Both the position numbers and the translations under genes were made by a program. A stretch of 64,000 bases of DNA from Candidatus Sacchlamyda saccharinae (GTDB taxonomy: Bacteria; Chlamydiota; Chlamydiia; Chlamydiales; Rhabdochlamydiaceae): assembly GCA_030408505.1 (NCBI GenBank), contig JAUHQI010000004.1, forward strand, positions 1 to 64,000. Direction: 5' to 3'. The notes under the pieces were generated by a model. It was not told the DNA's origin. It worked only from the letters and a program-made list of their open reading frames with translations, and ran no database searches. This document shows, piece by piece, positions 1-7,782 of the stretch (within the stretch, counting starts at the first letter, position 1; each line of letters starts with the position of its first letter).

Positions 1-437
1 CCGGTAGGCCCTGTAGGCCCAGTGGCACCTGTCGCTCCCGTCGAACCAGTTGCACCAGTCGGTCCTGTTGCACCCGTTGCTCCTGTTGCACCAGTCGGAC
101 CTGTTGGTCCCGTAGCACCTGTCGCACCCGTTGCACCAGTAGGCCCTGTCGCACCAGTCGGTCCCGTTGCACCCCTCGAACCAGTTGCTCCAGTCGGACC
201 TGTTGCACCAGAGCCAGTCGCTCCTGCTGGACCCGTCGGTCCTGTTGGTCCCGTTGGCCCAGTAGGTCCTGTTGATCCTGAGCCTGGGCCAGGAGGACCT
301 GGGGGGCCTGGGGGGCCTGGAGGTCCAGGTGGGCCTTGACTTGGACGTTTACAACTGTCTGCATTAAGTTGAGGTTGATCGAGAGTAAAACTCAGCGAAG
401 CAAAGAGAAAGATGAAACAAAAGATTCTCTTAAACAA
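1..437 (-). CDS. Collagen-like (Gly-X-Y) repeat surface protein, 3' end beyond window
   Basis: Reading the minus strand from a TTG at 437 gives a short basic N-terminus and a hydrophobic signal-like stretch ([16 protein letters not shown]), then a short polar segment with one cysteine. A Gly-X-Y domain follows: first Gly-Pro-Pro triplets, then Gly-Pro-Thr, Gly-Ala-Thr and Gly-Ser-Thr triplets to the window edge. One triplet interruption (Gly-Ser-Gly) lies near 210-220. The frame stays open to base 1, so the C-terminus is missing. Such proteins form collagen triple helices on bacterial and spore surfaces. The TTG start is the only start-type codon between an upstream in-frame stop and the signal-like segment; its ribosome-binding site is weak. 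An exported surface or secreted role is inferred. Confidence 0.8.
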   Translation of the reverse strand, partial: MFKRIFCFIFLFASLSFTLDQPQLNADSCKRPSQGPPGPPGPPGPPGPPGPGSGSTGPTGPTGPTGPTGPAGATGSGATGPTGATGSRGATGPTGATGPTGATGATGATGPTGPTGATGATGATGPTGATGSTGATGATGPTGPT

Positions 438-573
438 GGAATACTCTGGGCTGGGAGCTTTTTGAAATCATGGCGCAAATATAGCGTGAAGATTTTTTTT
501 CGTAAACAATTTGTTTAAATTGACCAGTCTCTCTCTAAAGTTGTCCTTGGGAAGGTTTTGAGGATGCTAATGT

Positions 574-1593
574 CTAACGACCAATTGTGTCGTCGTAATT
601 GAATTTCCAGCAGCAGAAATCGTCAAGAACGATGATTTCATTTCTGTACGTTGGTTGTGAAATGATCTGCTCTCTTCGACAGCATCTAGGTGCACAGCCG
701 AAGGTAAAGTTTAGGCCGATGAGTCCCTGCACGCGAGTGTGGAATACATTATCATAGTAGAGAATGCCCCCTATTGTGAGCCATCTTGCATACTCAAGAA
801 AGACTCGGAACCTGCCACCGGTTAGGTTTTCATCGACATGGCCACGGTAAAAGTAGGGTCCGGCACCAACATAGAGTTCAAAACAGTCTGTTCGGCAAAT
901 ATATCTTCCTAGCTCTGAAGTGAGGCCTCGCATGGCATTGCGGAGGCGGTCTCTTCGGATAAAGTAGTCGCCAGGATAGAAGAATTCACATCGTTGCACA
1001 CGATTAGAATCTTTTAAAGGGTAGTATCCGTTTACTCGAAATTCCCAGCATAAACCAAGAGCCTCTATTCCTAATCCTATTTGGGTATAGTGGAGTTTCC
1101 AATGGTCACTTGTCCGATAATCAAAGTAAGCATTGACCCCTAGGACTGTATAGGTGAAATCGGGGGCATAGCGGATGCCGATTCCGCCGTTTGCTGCCCA
1201 GTCATTGTCATTGAAATAATGCGCTCGCAGATCAATGAATGGCCAAACGGTGTTGCATGCAAGTCCTCCTGGAAAATAAAGCCCAGCGAGGGTTGTATAG
1301 CCATGGTCGTAGCCAATGCCTCCAGGATCAACGTGTCTCAATGATATTGTTGAATTGGCTGAATCGAACATTTGATTTGTTGTTGGGCAGGCATAAGTGG
1401 GTTCTACAATGGGAGAGGAGGGGAGTGGGGTGGTAGTCGTGGGAGGGAGGGTATCTTGTCCTATTAAGTAGTAGTGTTGATAAGGGTGGTAATCATGGAT
1501 GTATGATGGCGGTTCGTTTGAAAAGTTCGAAGCTTCAGATGAGCTGTTACTTAGAAACAATAGAAAATAAGCAGGCAGGATCAACTGTTTCAA
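574..1593 (-). CDS. Inverse-autotransporter-type outer-membrane beta-barrel protein
   Basis: 339 residues from a TTG start with a GAGGAA ribosome-binding sequence seven bases upstream. It has an N-terminal signal peptide, a Thr/Pro-rich linker (about residues 48-65) and then a barrel-like domain. Segments such as GIGIRYAPDF, LGVNAYFDY, QIGLGIEALG and FRVNGYYPL resemble the intimin/invasin N-terminal beta-domain (inverse autotransporter family). Intimins carry a long passenger after the barrel; this protein ends soon after it, so it is a barrel-only form. There are many cysteines, including a CxxxCC cluster near the C-terminus, consistent with disulfide cross-linking in the chlamydial envelope. 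It runs in the same direction as the collagen-like gene, whose start is about 140 bases downstream. Family assignment is from motif resemblance. Confidence 0.7.
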   Translation of the reverse strand: MKQLILPAYFLLFLSNSSSEASNFSNEPPSYIHDYHPYQHYYLIGQDTLPPTTTTPLPSSPIVEPTYACPTTNQMFDSANSTISLRHVDPGGIGYDHGYTTLAGLYFPGGLACNTVWPFIDLRAHYFNDNDWAANGGIGIRYAPDFTYTVLGVNAYFDYRTSDHWKLHYTQIGLGIEALGLCWEFRVNGYYPLKDSNRVQRCEFFYPGDYFIRRDRLRNAMRGLTSELGRYICRTDCFELYVGAGPYFYRGHVDENLTGGRFRVFLEYARWLTIGGILYYDNVFHTRVQGLIGLNFTFGCAPRCCRREQIISQPTYRNEIIVLDDFCCWKFNYDDTIGR

Positions 1594-1727
1594 AAATACA
1601 TTCCTCGATTGTCTTCTGTATACTCTAATCGCATTTTTACAAAAAGAGACTCTGCTACGAGTAGGATTTATATCGTTTACCTAAATTTTTTTTCCATGAT
1701 ATTCTTTCTTTTCCAAGGAGCAAATTT

Positions 1728-2885
1728 ATGCGAAAATTATTCTGGATCTGTATTTTTTTCTTATCTCCACTCCTCGATGCAGCGGAAAAAAGTACCATTT
1801 GTTTGAATATGATTGTGAAGAATGAGAGCAAAGTCATTGAGAGATGTTTAGAATCTGTGAAGCCTTTCATTGACTATTGGGTGATTGTGGACACTGGTTC
1901 TACGGATGGCACTCAAAATGTAATCCTAAAATATATGGAGGATGTTCCGGGGGAGTTACATGAAAGGTCTTGGGTTGATTTTGCCCATAACCGCACTGAG
2001 GCTCTTCATCTAGCTAAAAAGAAAGGAGATTATCTCTTATGCATAGATGCCGATGAAGAACTTATCCCAGAAGAAGGTTTTTCTTTGCCGAATTTAGAGT
2101 TTGACTGGTACTTTTGGCAAATTAAATCTTCAGGAACACATTGGCATAAGGCCCATTTGATAAAGAATAGCTTGGATTGGAAGTGGGTAGGGGTACTGCA
2201 CGAATATCTGGACGCTGTCACTAAAACGCGTGGTTATCTGGATGGTATTACAACGGTTGCCCACCCAGAAGGTTGTCGCTCTCAAGACCCTAAAAAATAT
2301 ACAAAAGATGCAGAAGTTTTAGAAAAAGCTCTTAAAAAAGAGCCAAACAACGCCCGGTATATGTTCTATCTTGCTCAAAGTTACAAGGATGCAGGGGATT
2401 ACAGGCGTGCCATTGAAAAGTATCAAAAGCGGGTGGAAATGGGTGGATGGGCAGAAGAAGTTTTTTGGTCTCTCTATCAAGTAGCGTATTTAAAGGAGTT
2501 GTTACAGAAGTCTTCTGAGGAGGTGATCAAAGCCTATTGCGATGCTTTTCACTATAGACCGACTCGAGCAGAACCTCTTTGTAGATTGGCGATGTATCTT
2601 CGAGCTCAGGGGAACTATGCTATGGCGTATGCAATTGCAGATCTTGGGACTTCCATTAAGGTGCCAAATGATATTCTAATGGTAGAAGAATGGGCTTATG
2701 ATTACCGGCTTTCTATGGAAAAGGCTATTGGGGCATATTGGGTGGGAAAATACGAAGAAGCAAATAATCTGGCGCTATCTCTTCTAAATAATTCGAAGTT
2801 TCCTAAAGAAATGCATGAAGTAGCGGAAAATGTCATTTGGTGGGCTCAACCAAAAATTTTTCAAAGCGCAGTGGTATCCCAGTAG
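1728..2885 (+). CDS. Family 2 glycosyltransferase with TPR-like C-terminal half
   Basis: 385 residues with a signal-anchor-like N-terminus. The GT-A nucleotide-binding domain begins at about residue 24 with ICLNMIVKNES, then WVIVDTGSTDGT and CIDADEELIP, which carries the DAD metal-binding motif. This matches the SunS/WaaE-like group of family 2 glycosyltransferases. From about residue 195 the protein becomes alpha-helical with TPR-like units (for example ARYMFYLAQSYKDAGDYRRA). AAGGAG lies just upstream of the ATG. It probably glycosylates a protein or envelope glycan; the acceptor is unknown. The 3' end overlaps the convergent gene at 2861-3607 by 25 bases. Confidence 0.8.
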   Translation: MRKLFWICIFFLSPLLDAAEKSTICLNMIVKNESKVIERCLESVKPFIDYWVIVDTGSTDGTQNVILKYMEDVPGELHERSWVDFAHNRTEALHLAKKKGDYLLCIDADEELIPEEGFSLPNLEFDWYFWQIKSSGTHWHKAHLIKNSLDWKWVGVLHEYLDAVTKTRGYLDGITTVAHPEGCRSQDPKKYTKDAEVLEKALKKEPNNARYMFYLAQSYKDAGDYRRAIEKYQKRVEMGGWAEEVFWSLYQVAYLKELLQKSSEEVIKAYCDAFHYRPTRAEPLCRLAMYLRAQGNYAMAYAIADLGTSIKVPNDILMVEEWAYDYRLSMEKAIGAYWVGKYEEANNLALSLLNNSKFPKEMHEVAENVIWWAQPKIFQSAVVSQ

Positions 2886-3607
2886 CCGACCGGTAGGGCG
2901 ATATTGGCTTGAGCTGGGTGTTTTTTGCATGTGCGAAAATAGCTCTCGGTGAGATTGCAGGGCCTATCACGATGGGTTTGTAGGCAATTTTGGATGATGG
3001 GATGTCTGGGCGTTGCAGCTATGATTTGATCTGAGAGTTTTGGGGTTTTGATTTGATCGGTTAGGCTTGCATAAAAATGGCAATGCTCATTTAAGATGTC
3101 AATGGACTTGAAGCAGCAGGTGGTATTCTCAACAAATACGCCCCCAAATTGATGGAGGATCTCATAGCGAAGAAGGGTCGATTTTTCTTTGGTTGATTGA
3201 GCGGAATCATAGGTTCTTTGGTTTTGAAGGTAGAGGAATGAGACCTCTTCTTTTGTCCAAAGATGATAATCCCAGTCGGGATGAAGCTCTTTCCAAGTGG
3301 CTTGGCATTTTTGAATGTCTTCAGGAATCTTATCGCCAAGCCATATCTGGTGGATGATTTTAGGGATTTTTTCTCTTCTTAGTCTTTTTCGTTTGCCCGC
3401 CAGATGTCTTGTATAGGTTCGACATACTCGCTTCCACCTTTTCTTTCCAAAGCTGAGCTGCAAATTGATGAGGTCTTGTGGCGTATAAGAATCGAGGACT
3501 TGTGACTCTTCAAACGAAGGAGACCGTATAGTTTTGCTTGTTTGGGTAAGGAGGGTAACGACCAGGCTTAATAAAGAGAAAATTGTGATGAGGCGCTTGT
3601 TTTTCAT
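2861..3607 (-). CDS. GT32-like glycosyltransferase with a degenerate DXD motif
   Basis: 248 residues, starting with a hydrophobic membrane-anchor segment (residues 5-22). The core has the hallmarks of the DXD-sugar family (Gly_transf_sug, OCH1-like GT32): IPKIIHQIWLGDKIPE, then ELHPDWDYHLWTKEE, then RYEILHQFGGVFVENTTCC. In active members the sequence after the GG pair is of the GGIYLDLD type, whose DXD coordinates metal and nucleotide sugar; here it reads ENT. The protein may be inactive, use another metal ligand, or have a changed function. It converges on and overlaps the preceding glycosyltransferase. Confidence 0.7.
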   Translation of the reverse strand: MKNKRLITIFSLLSLVVTLLTQTSKTIRSPSFEESQVLDSYTPQDLINLQLSFGKKRWKRVCRTYTRHLAGKRKRLRREKIPKIIHQIWLGDKIPEDIQKCQATWKELHPDWDYHLWTKEEVSFLYLQNQRTYDSAQSTKEKSTLLRYEILHQFGGVFVENTTCCFKSIDILNEHCHFYASLTDQIKTPKLSDQIIAATPRHPIIQNCLQTHRDRPCNLTESYFRTCKKHPAQANIALPVGYWDTTAL

Positions 3608-3624
3608 CTCTCTCTTTCCTACCT

Positions 3625-3659
3625 CCCAACCAATCTAAAACTAGTTTAAATTGGTTGGG
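3625..3659. terminator. Possible hairpin terminator between the GT32-like and MOMP-like genes
   Basis: A ten-base perfect stem (CCCAACCAAT at 3625-3634 with ATTGGTTGGG at 3650-3659) encloses an AT-rich loop, directly downstream of the minus-strand MOMP-like gene ending at 3670. No clear U-run follows the stem on the minus strand, so termination by this hairpin is uncertain. Confidence 0.35.
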
Positions 3660-3669
3660 GTATAAAAAG

Positions 3670-4686
3670 CTAGAAGCCTAGATTTAGGCGAAGAGTTAGG
3701 CCATGTGTGCCAAAAAGACCACGTGCGTAGTAGGTTTCTGTAGAATCATCGTTAAATGTAGCCTGAAACGAGCGAATTCTCTCATGTAGATTGATCCATG
3801 TATTGAATTCATAGGCTGCAAGTAACTCAAAGCTCCAGCAGTCACAAGGGATTTGCCAAGAGGGGCCAAGTAAGAACTGCCCATGCACGGCAAAGCGATG
3901 ATCGTCATATTTTGCGTTGCCAAATAGTGTGTCTGTATTTGGATTGGTTTGGACCTCTTCGTTTTTATATGTTCCGATCAACGTTGCAAAAGTGGTTTTA
4001 CCAGTGAGGTAGAACTGGCAGCCCCAAAACCAATCTGCGCGCATTCCCATCCGGATTCCACCGCCAAAATAGCGCCACTCTTCGGTCACTTTTTCAGAGA
4101 CGTTTTGAGCATTTGTGTAATTGATTTTCCAGTCTTGCTTGATATAGGCAGTTGTGAGTCCACCGATTAAACGGAGGCGCAAGTGTGGGTTTGGATCAAA
4201 AACTCGATCTGCATAGACATCACCCACATGATAGTGTAGATAAATTGTGCTGTCTGCACTTGTGAAGGGGCCAAATGCATTAGTTAGGCGTGTGGGTCTG
4301 ACAAAATCGGAAGAAGTACTATCAGTGCCTTTTGTGTAGAACCATGTGTATTCTGCATTCACTTCCCAGTACTTTGGGCAGCGGTAGTAGGCAAGACCCA
4401 CTCGAAACCCTGGACTCCAGTCATAGTCGGCTGTTTTGTAGTCGCCTGTCGCAAATACGGCGGAATTAGGCGGTGTTTCTGAAGCGCGCACAGCGTAGTC
4501 AATTGCGCCAGATTCTGCAGTCCAGTATAGGAATTCTGCGTTGACATACCACTGAGAGCGCTCAACAAAGAGGTGCTCTGGGCAGCATGGTTCTGGTTCG
4601 CATTCACACTGTTCACACATTAGCTCTCTAGCGGTCATGGGTATAGTGCAGCTTAAAACAGTTAAAGCAAGCAGGGCTTTTTTCAT
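3670..4686 (-). CDS. MOMP-like cysteine-rich outer-membrane porin
   Basis: 338 residues with a clear signal peptide (MKKALLALTVLSCTIPMTA). The mature N-terminus is cysteine-rich (CEQCECEPEPCCPE), then WYVNAEFLYWTAESG opens a run of alternating amphipathic strands, ending in LTLRLNLGF with a terminal phenylalanine recognised by the Bam machinery. Overall pattern and size fit the MOMP-like porin families of environmental chlamydiae. The early cysteine cluster suggests disulfide cross-links in an envelope with little peptidoglycan. It likely forms a diffusion pore; substrate is unknown. Confidence 0.75.
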   Translation of the reverse strand: MKKALLALTVLSCTIPMTARELMCEQCECEPEPCCPEHLFVERSQWYVNAEFLYWTAESGAIDYAVRASETPPNSAVFATGDYKTADYDWSPGFRVGLAYYRCPKYWEVNAEYTWFYTKGTDSTSSDFVRPTRLTNAFGPFTSADSTIYLHYHVGDVYADRVFDPNPHLRLRLIGGLTTAYIKQDWKINYTNAQNVSEKVTEEWRYFGGGIRMGMRADWFWGCQFYLTGKTTFATLIGTYKNEEVQTNPNTDTLFGNAKYDDHRFAVHGQFLLGPSWQIPCDCWSFELLAAYEFNTWINLHERIRSFQATFNDDSTETYYARGLFGTHGLTLRLNLGF

Positions 4687-4735
4687 AATTCACCTCGAAG
4701 GACAATAAAAATCTCATTCTTGCGGAGAAAAAAAT

Positions 4736-5518
4736 TCAATGCAAGAGTTTTTTATAATACTTATATAGGTCGGGTGACTCTCTTTGCAGTTTTTCAGCCA
4801 AGCTCTGTGTCATTTCTTCAAGGTATTCTCTGCGAGATGGCAAGTGGTCACACTTTTCCAGTTGTCCAATGTCCATGATAAAGGGAGATCCATCTATTAC
4901 CCCAAAATTCTTATCTAGAATGGGGTCTCGATCTATAAAGCCCTTGTCGTAAAGCGAGGAGAAAAGGGAAATGGTTTTTTCAATAAGTGTTGTGGGGTCT
5001 TTTAAGCCTGCAAAAAAGGTGAAAAAATCTTCTCCGCGCTTTTGAAGAAAAAAGGGGAGGTCGTTTGGATCTAGCGAGTAGTTTTGTCCGTATTGATCAA
5101 TGAGGAGTACTGGGTTGAATTGTTGGCTGGGTTTAAGATGGGCATAGACCACACCTGTCTCTTTTTCGAGTTCTTCGTAGATGGATTTGCCGTGTAGAAG
5201 GGCGTTTTCAAAAAAAGGCTTTTTTGCATCGAAATGCAGTGCATAGCGCATTTTTGCTCGTGGAAGACGTGGGAGTTTAAGCACCCACTTTCCATCCTCG
5301 CTTAAAAACACAAAGCTTTGCTTTCCTTTAGTGAGATACCGAAAGCGTTGTGAGAGGATGTTTGAAACATCTCGAGGTTTTGTACTCAGCTGAGGAAGAC
5401 GCGACCAGTTGGGAAAGATGAATTTTGGACAGAAACTGTCGTTGGATTTAAAAAAATGGCGGTCGAGTTTTGCAAAGACCGCCATGAGAACAAAAAAAGC
5501 AATAGATACATATCTCAT
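4736..5518 (-). CDS. Exported protein with a kinase-like fold, function unknown
   Basis: 260 residues. The first 17 residues are hydrophobic and look like a signal peptide or anchor (MRYVSIAFFVLMAVFA). The rest shows a faint protein-kinase pattern: GKQSFVFLSEDGKWVLKLPR resembles a glycine-rich loop followed by the VxK strand, FIDRDPILDKNFGV resembles the catalytic-loop HRD...N motif, and FIMDIGQLEK sits where DFG would be. These are resemblances only. If the fold is right it would be an exported small kinase or pseudokinase. It runs in the same direction as the MOMP-like gene downstream and the hsp20 gene upstream. Confidence 0.5.
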   Translation of the reverse strand: MRYVSIAFFVLMAVFAKLDRHFFKSNDSFCPKFIFPNWSRLPQLSTKPRDVSNILSQRFRYLTKGKQSFVFLSEDGKWVLKLPRLPRAKMRYALHFDAKKPFFENALLHGKSIYEELEKETGVVYAHLKPSQQFNPVLLIDQYGQNYSLDPNDLPFFLQKRGEDFFTFFAGLKDPTTLIEKTISLFSSLYDKGFIDRDPILDKNFGVIDGSPFIMDIGQLEKCDHLPSRREYLEEMTQSLAEKLQRESPDLYKYYKKLLH

Positions 5519-5548
5519 GGGCGCCCCATTTTAGGGGCACCCAAATTA

Positions 5549-5959
5549 TTATGCTACCCTCACATCCACTTTAAGGGGTTTGTGGCCCCGATTCTTGGAA
5601 AGGGTTATACTCAAAATCCCGTCTTTAGAGACCGCTTCAATCTCGCTCTCAATATCGACCTCGTTGGAGAGGGGGATTTGGTAACAATACTTCGCCTTTT
5701 GCTTAAGGTGATAGTGGACGTCTTCCCTATCCTCTTTCGGCTTGCCCTTGATGAGAAGTTTGCGCTCCTTAGGCTCGATTGTTACTTCTACCTCTTCGGG
5801 TTTAACCCCTGGAAGTTCGGCATCGATGTAGAGTTTCTCCTTATCCTCTGAAATGGAGAGTCCCTCATAATAAGAAGTGCTGCAGCACTCTTTTGCGTTA
5901 AAGGTATTGAAGATTTCGTCGAAATCTTTCAAAATGTGGATTAGGTTTGAATTTCTCAT
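5549..5959 (-). CDS. Hsp20 family small heat-shock protein
   Basis: 136 residues, the usual size for a bacterial small heat-shock protein. The alpha-crystallin domain spans about residues 40-130, with ELPGVKPEEVEVTIE, LLIKGKPKED, a beta-6 loop region (YQIPLSNEVDIE) and the hallmark near DGILSITL. These ATP-independent holdases bind unfolding proteins in the cytoplasm. A strong ribosome-binding site (GGAGGGAGGA) precedes the ATG. The upstream region has a TATAAT -10 element and a CIRCE-like palindrome, so HrcA repression is likely. Confidence 0.92.
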   Translation of the reverse strand: MRNSNLIHILKDFDEIFNTFNAKECCSTSYYEGLSISEDKEKLYIDAELPGVKPEEVEVTIEPKERKLLIKGKPKEDREDVHYHLKQKAKYCYQIPLSNEVDIESEIEAVSKDGILSITLSKNRGHKPLKVDVRVA

Positions 5960-6014
5960 TTTCCTCCCTCCTTTGGGTTGTTTGGGATTGTGAGTGTGTC
6001 GCTCAACATTCCTG

Positions 6015-6043
6015 ATTATATGAAGGAGGGGGAATTAAATCTA
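6015..6043 (-). promoter_or_regulatory. Putative hsp20 promoter
   Basis: On the minus strand a perfect TATAAT (plus-strand 6015-6020) lies about 55 bases upstream of the hsp20 start codon. At 17-base spacing the -35 position is occupied by the weak hexamer TAGATT (6038-6043), which overlaps the left arm of the CIRCE-like element at 6041-6067. Confidence 0.5.
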
Positions 6044-6067
6044 GCACTCTCGATATCCGGCTGCTAA
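6041..6067. promoter_or_regulatory. CIRCE-like HrcA operator upstream of hsp20
   Basis: The consensus CIRCE is TTAGCACTC, nine bases, GAGTGCTAA. Here CTAGCACTC (6041-6049), a nine-base spacer and GGCTGCTAA (6059-6067) give 15 of 18 arm matches with exact spacing. It overlaps the expected -35 region of the hsp20 promoter, where HrcA could block RNA polymerase. Binding is inferred. Confidence 0.6.
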
Positions 6068-6184
6068 TTCAGAAAGTTAAGTCTCTGCAATTCAGTGGGT
6101 TAAAATTAGAAAAAATTCTGGTTTTTTTTAGATTTTTCCTGTTTATAATGCTCTTTCCGATTTTCTAAAACCAAGGAATGTACA

Positions 6185-6820
6185 ATGGATGTAATGGCTG
6201 CTGCGCTCTGCGTAACGACTGTGGCAATCTCTGATGGACTTAGTAAAATAACACCTAGCCTTAGAAGAGCTGCTATGCTGCTAGTGGCGGCTGGTGTGGT
6301 TTTTGTTGCTTTTACCTATATTGGAAGTGCATCTGCACAAGCCATAGGGCCTCTCACGCAATGCCAACAGTATTTACAAGATTTACCTGGACCTAAGGAT
6401 CTCATAGGGCTAGTTAACAAAACTGGGTACTTGAAATGTGAAAATTTCTTGCCATGGAAAGAAGAATTTTCTGGAATCGGGACTGCAAATGAAATACGTC
6501 CAGAAGATATGGGAAAATCTGTCATGTGGGCAGTTTCTCCAAAGAATGGCTTCGTGGTTGCGGTTCGGCATATCTGTAATGATGCTCGTGTGGGTGCAAT
6601 TGCTTTTGTACAAAGCGTACTCGATAAAACGAATGTGGTCGCAGAAGGGCACTTTCAGTCAGATCGATTCCAATGCAGATTTCTTCCACAGGCGCTAGGC
6701 TATCTTAAAGGCGTTTTGGAGAAGGCGTTTGTACTTATAAAGGATACATACTACGTTTCATATGACAGTTGGACATCTCAAGAGTTTGTCGGTGGTGTGG
6801 GGAACTTTTCCCTTAGCTAA
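6185..6820 (+). CDS. Hypothetical protein with N-terminal membrane segment
   Basis: 211 residues, not recognised. A hydrophobic stretch at about residues 29-50 (AAMLLVAAGVVFVAFTYIG) is the only clear membrane segment. The remainder is a soluble domain with four widely spaced cysteines (TQCQQ, KCEN, HICND, FQCRF), possibly two disulfides if it is exported. AAGGA precedes the ATG. It is divergent from hsp20 and its last four bases overlap the convergent hydrolase gene. No function is proposed. Confidence 0.65.
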   Translation: MDVMAAALCVTTVAISDGLSKITPSLRRAAMLLVAAGVVFVAFTYIGSASAQAIGPLTQCQQYLQDLPGPKDLIGLVNKTGYLKCENFLPWKEEFSGIGTANEIRPEDMGKSVMWAVSPKNGFVVAVRHICNDARVGAIAFVQSVLDKTNVVAEGHFQSDRFQCRFLPQALGYLKGVLEKAFVLIKDTYYVSYDSWTSQEFVGGVGNFSLS

Positions 6821-7782
6821 ACTCCTTCTTCGAAGAAGCGGATGGCTCTTTCTTCGGACCAGTAGGTGCCGATAATTTTATCTTTCATAAAGCCGATGTG
6901 GCCTCCGTCGTAGGGGCTTTCTAAGTAGACGTTTTTGCTCTTTTGGCACTGCTCGGTAGGGAAGCAGGCCGGATGTAGAAAGGGGTCATTGTAGGCATTG
7001 ACGATTAGGGTGTGGGTTTCTATGGCGGGGATGCTCCGTTTACTGCTACATTCGATGTAGTAATGGATGGCGTCTTTAAAGCCAGACATGGGGGCTGTGA
7101 TGTAATTGTCAAAGTCGATGAAATCTTGAATTTTATCGAGGTTGACACTGGCATAGAGGCCTGGATTGAGCGCTGCTTTACGGGTGATTTTTTCTTTGAG
7201 GGAAACGAGAAATCTGTTGAGGTAGACCCGATTGATCCCGGCAGAAAGATTGCGGGCGCAGGCATAGAGATCGCATGGAACAGAAAATACGCAGGCTCTT
7301 TTAAGGTTGGTGGGTAAATCGCTTTTATAGTCGGCGAGGTATTTGAGGGTGATGCTGCCGCCAAGGCTGTAGCCGACAAGGCAGATTTGTCGATATTTTT
7401 TGGTTTTGCAGGCGTGGTCGATGACAGCTTTTAGGTCATAAGTGCTCGAGCCGCTATAGAGTCTTTGGGTGTGGTTGAGCTGTCCGCCGCAGCTTCGAAA
7501 ATTCCATCCAAGGGCGTCCCATCCTCTGGCATTGAATTCTTTTACCATCCCTAAGATGTAGTGTTGGTGGGTAGATCCTTCGAGGCCATGGGAAAGGATG
7601 ACGAGTTTGTTGCTGTCTACTCTCGACCAGTCTAGGTCAAGAAAATCATTGTCCTCTGTTGTGATCCGCTCTCGTTGGTATTGCACCCCTGTCACTGTGC
7701 GAAATAGTGAGGGGACGACGGTTTGTGCGTGTTTGCCCCCCAACCAGAGGGGGGCTTTATATTTAGACTCTATTATCGGCAT
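6817..7782 (-). CDS. YheT-type alpha/beta hydrolase
   Basis: 321 residues. The N-terminal LGGKHAQTVVPSLFR and LVILSHGLEGSTHQHYI motifs are typical of the YheT/ABHD1-3 branch of alpha/beta hydrolases. The nucleophile elbow is GYSLGG with its serine near residue 143, and FLHPACFP and GGHIGFM supply the expected acid and histidine regions. Members are esterases or lipases of poorly known substrate. The start overlaps the end of the upstream AsmA-like gene by 20 bases, suggesting one transcript. Confidence 0.85.
   Translation of the reverse strand: MPIIESKYKAPLWLGGKHAQTVVPSLFRTVTGVQYQRERITTEDNDFLDLDWSRVDSNKLVILSHGLEGSTHQHYILGMVKEFNARGWDALGWNFRSCGGQLNHTQRLYSGSSTYDLKAVIDHACKTKKYRQICLVGYSLGGSITLKYLADYKSDLPTNLKRACVFSVPCDLYACARNLSAGINRVYLNRFLVSLKEKITRKAALNPGLYASVNLDKIQDFIDFDNYITAPMSGFKDAIHYYIECSSKRSIPAIETHTLIVNAYNDPFLHPACFPTEQCQKSKNVYLESPYDGGHIGFMKDKIIGTYWSEERAIRFFEEGV

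Noticed and set aside
22-339. A plus-strand frame of Pro-Val-Ala repeats
   Set aside because: It is the antisense of the collagen-like triplets. The minus strand gives a signal peptide and perfect Gly-X-Y periodicity.
1-340. Tandem repeats that might be a CRISPR array
   Set aside because: The repeat unit is 9 bases, coding and imperfect, with no spacers and no cas genes.
5456-5851. A 131-codon plus-strand frame across hsp20
   Set aside because: It is antisense to a clear Hsp20 gene and has no family resemblance.
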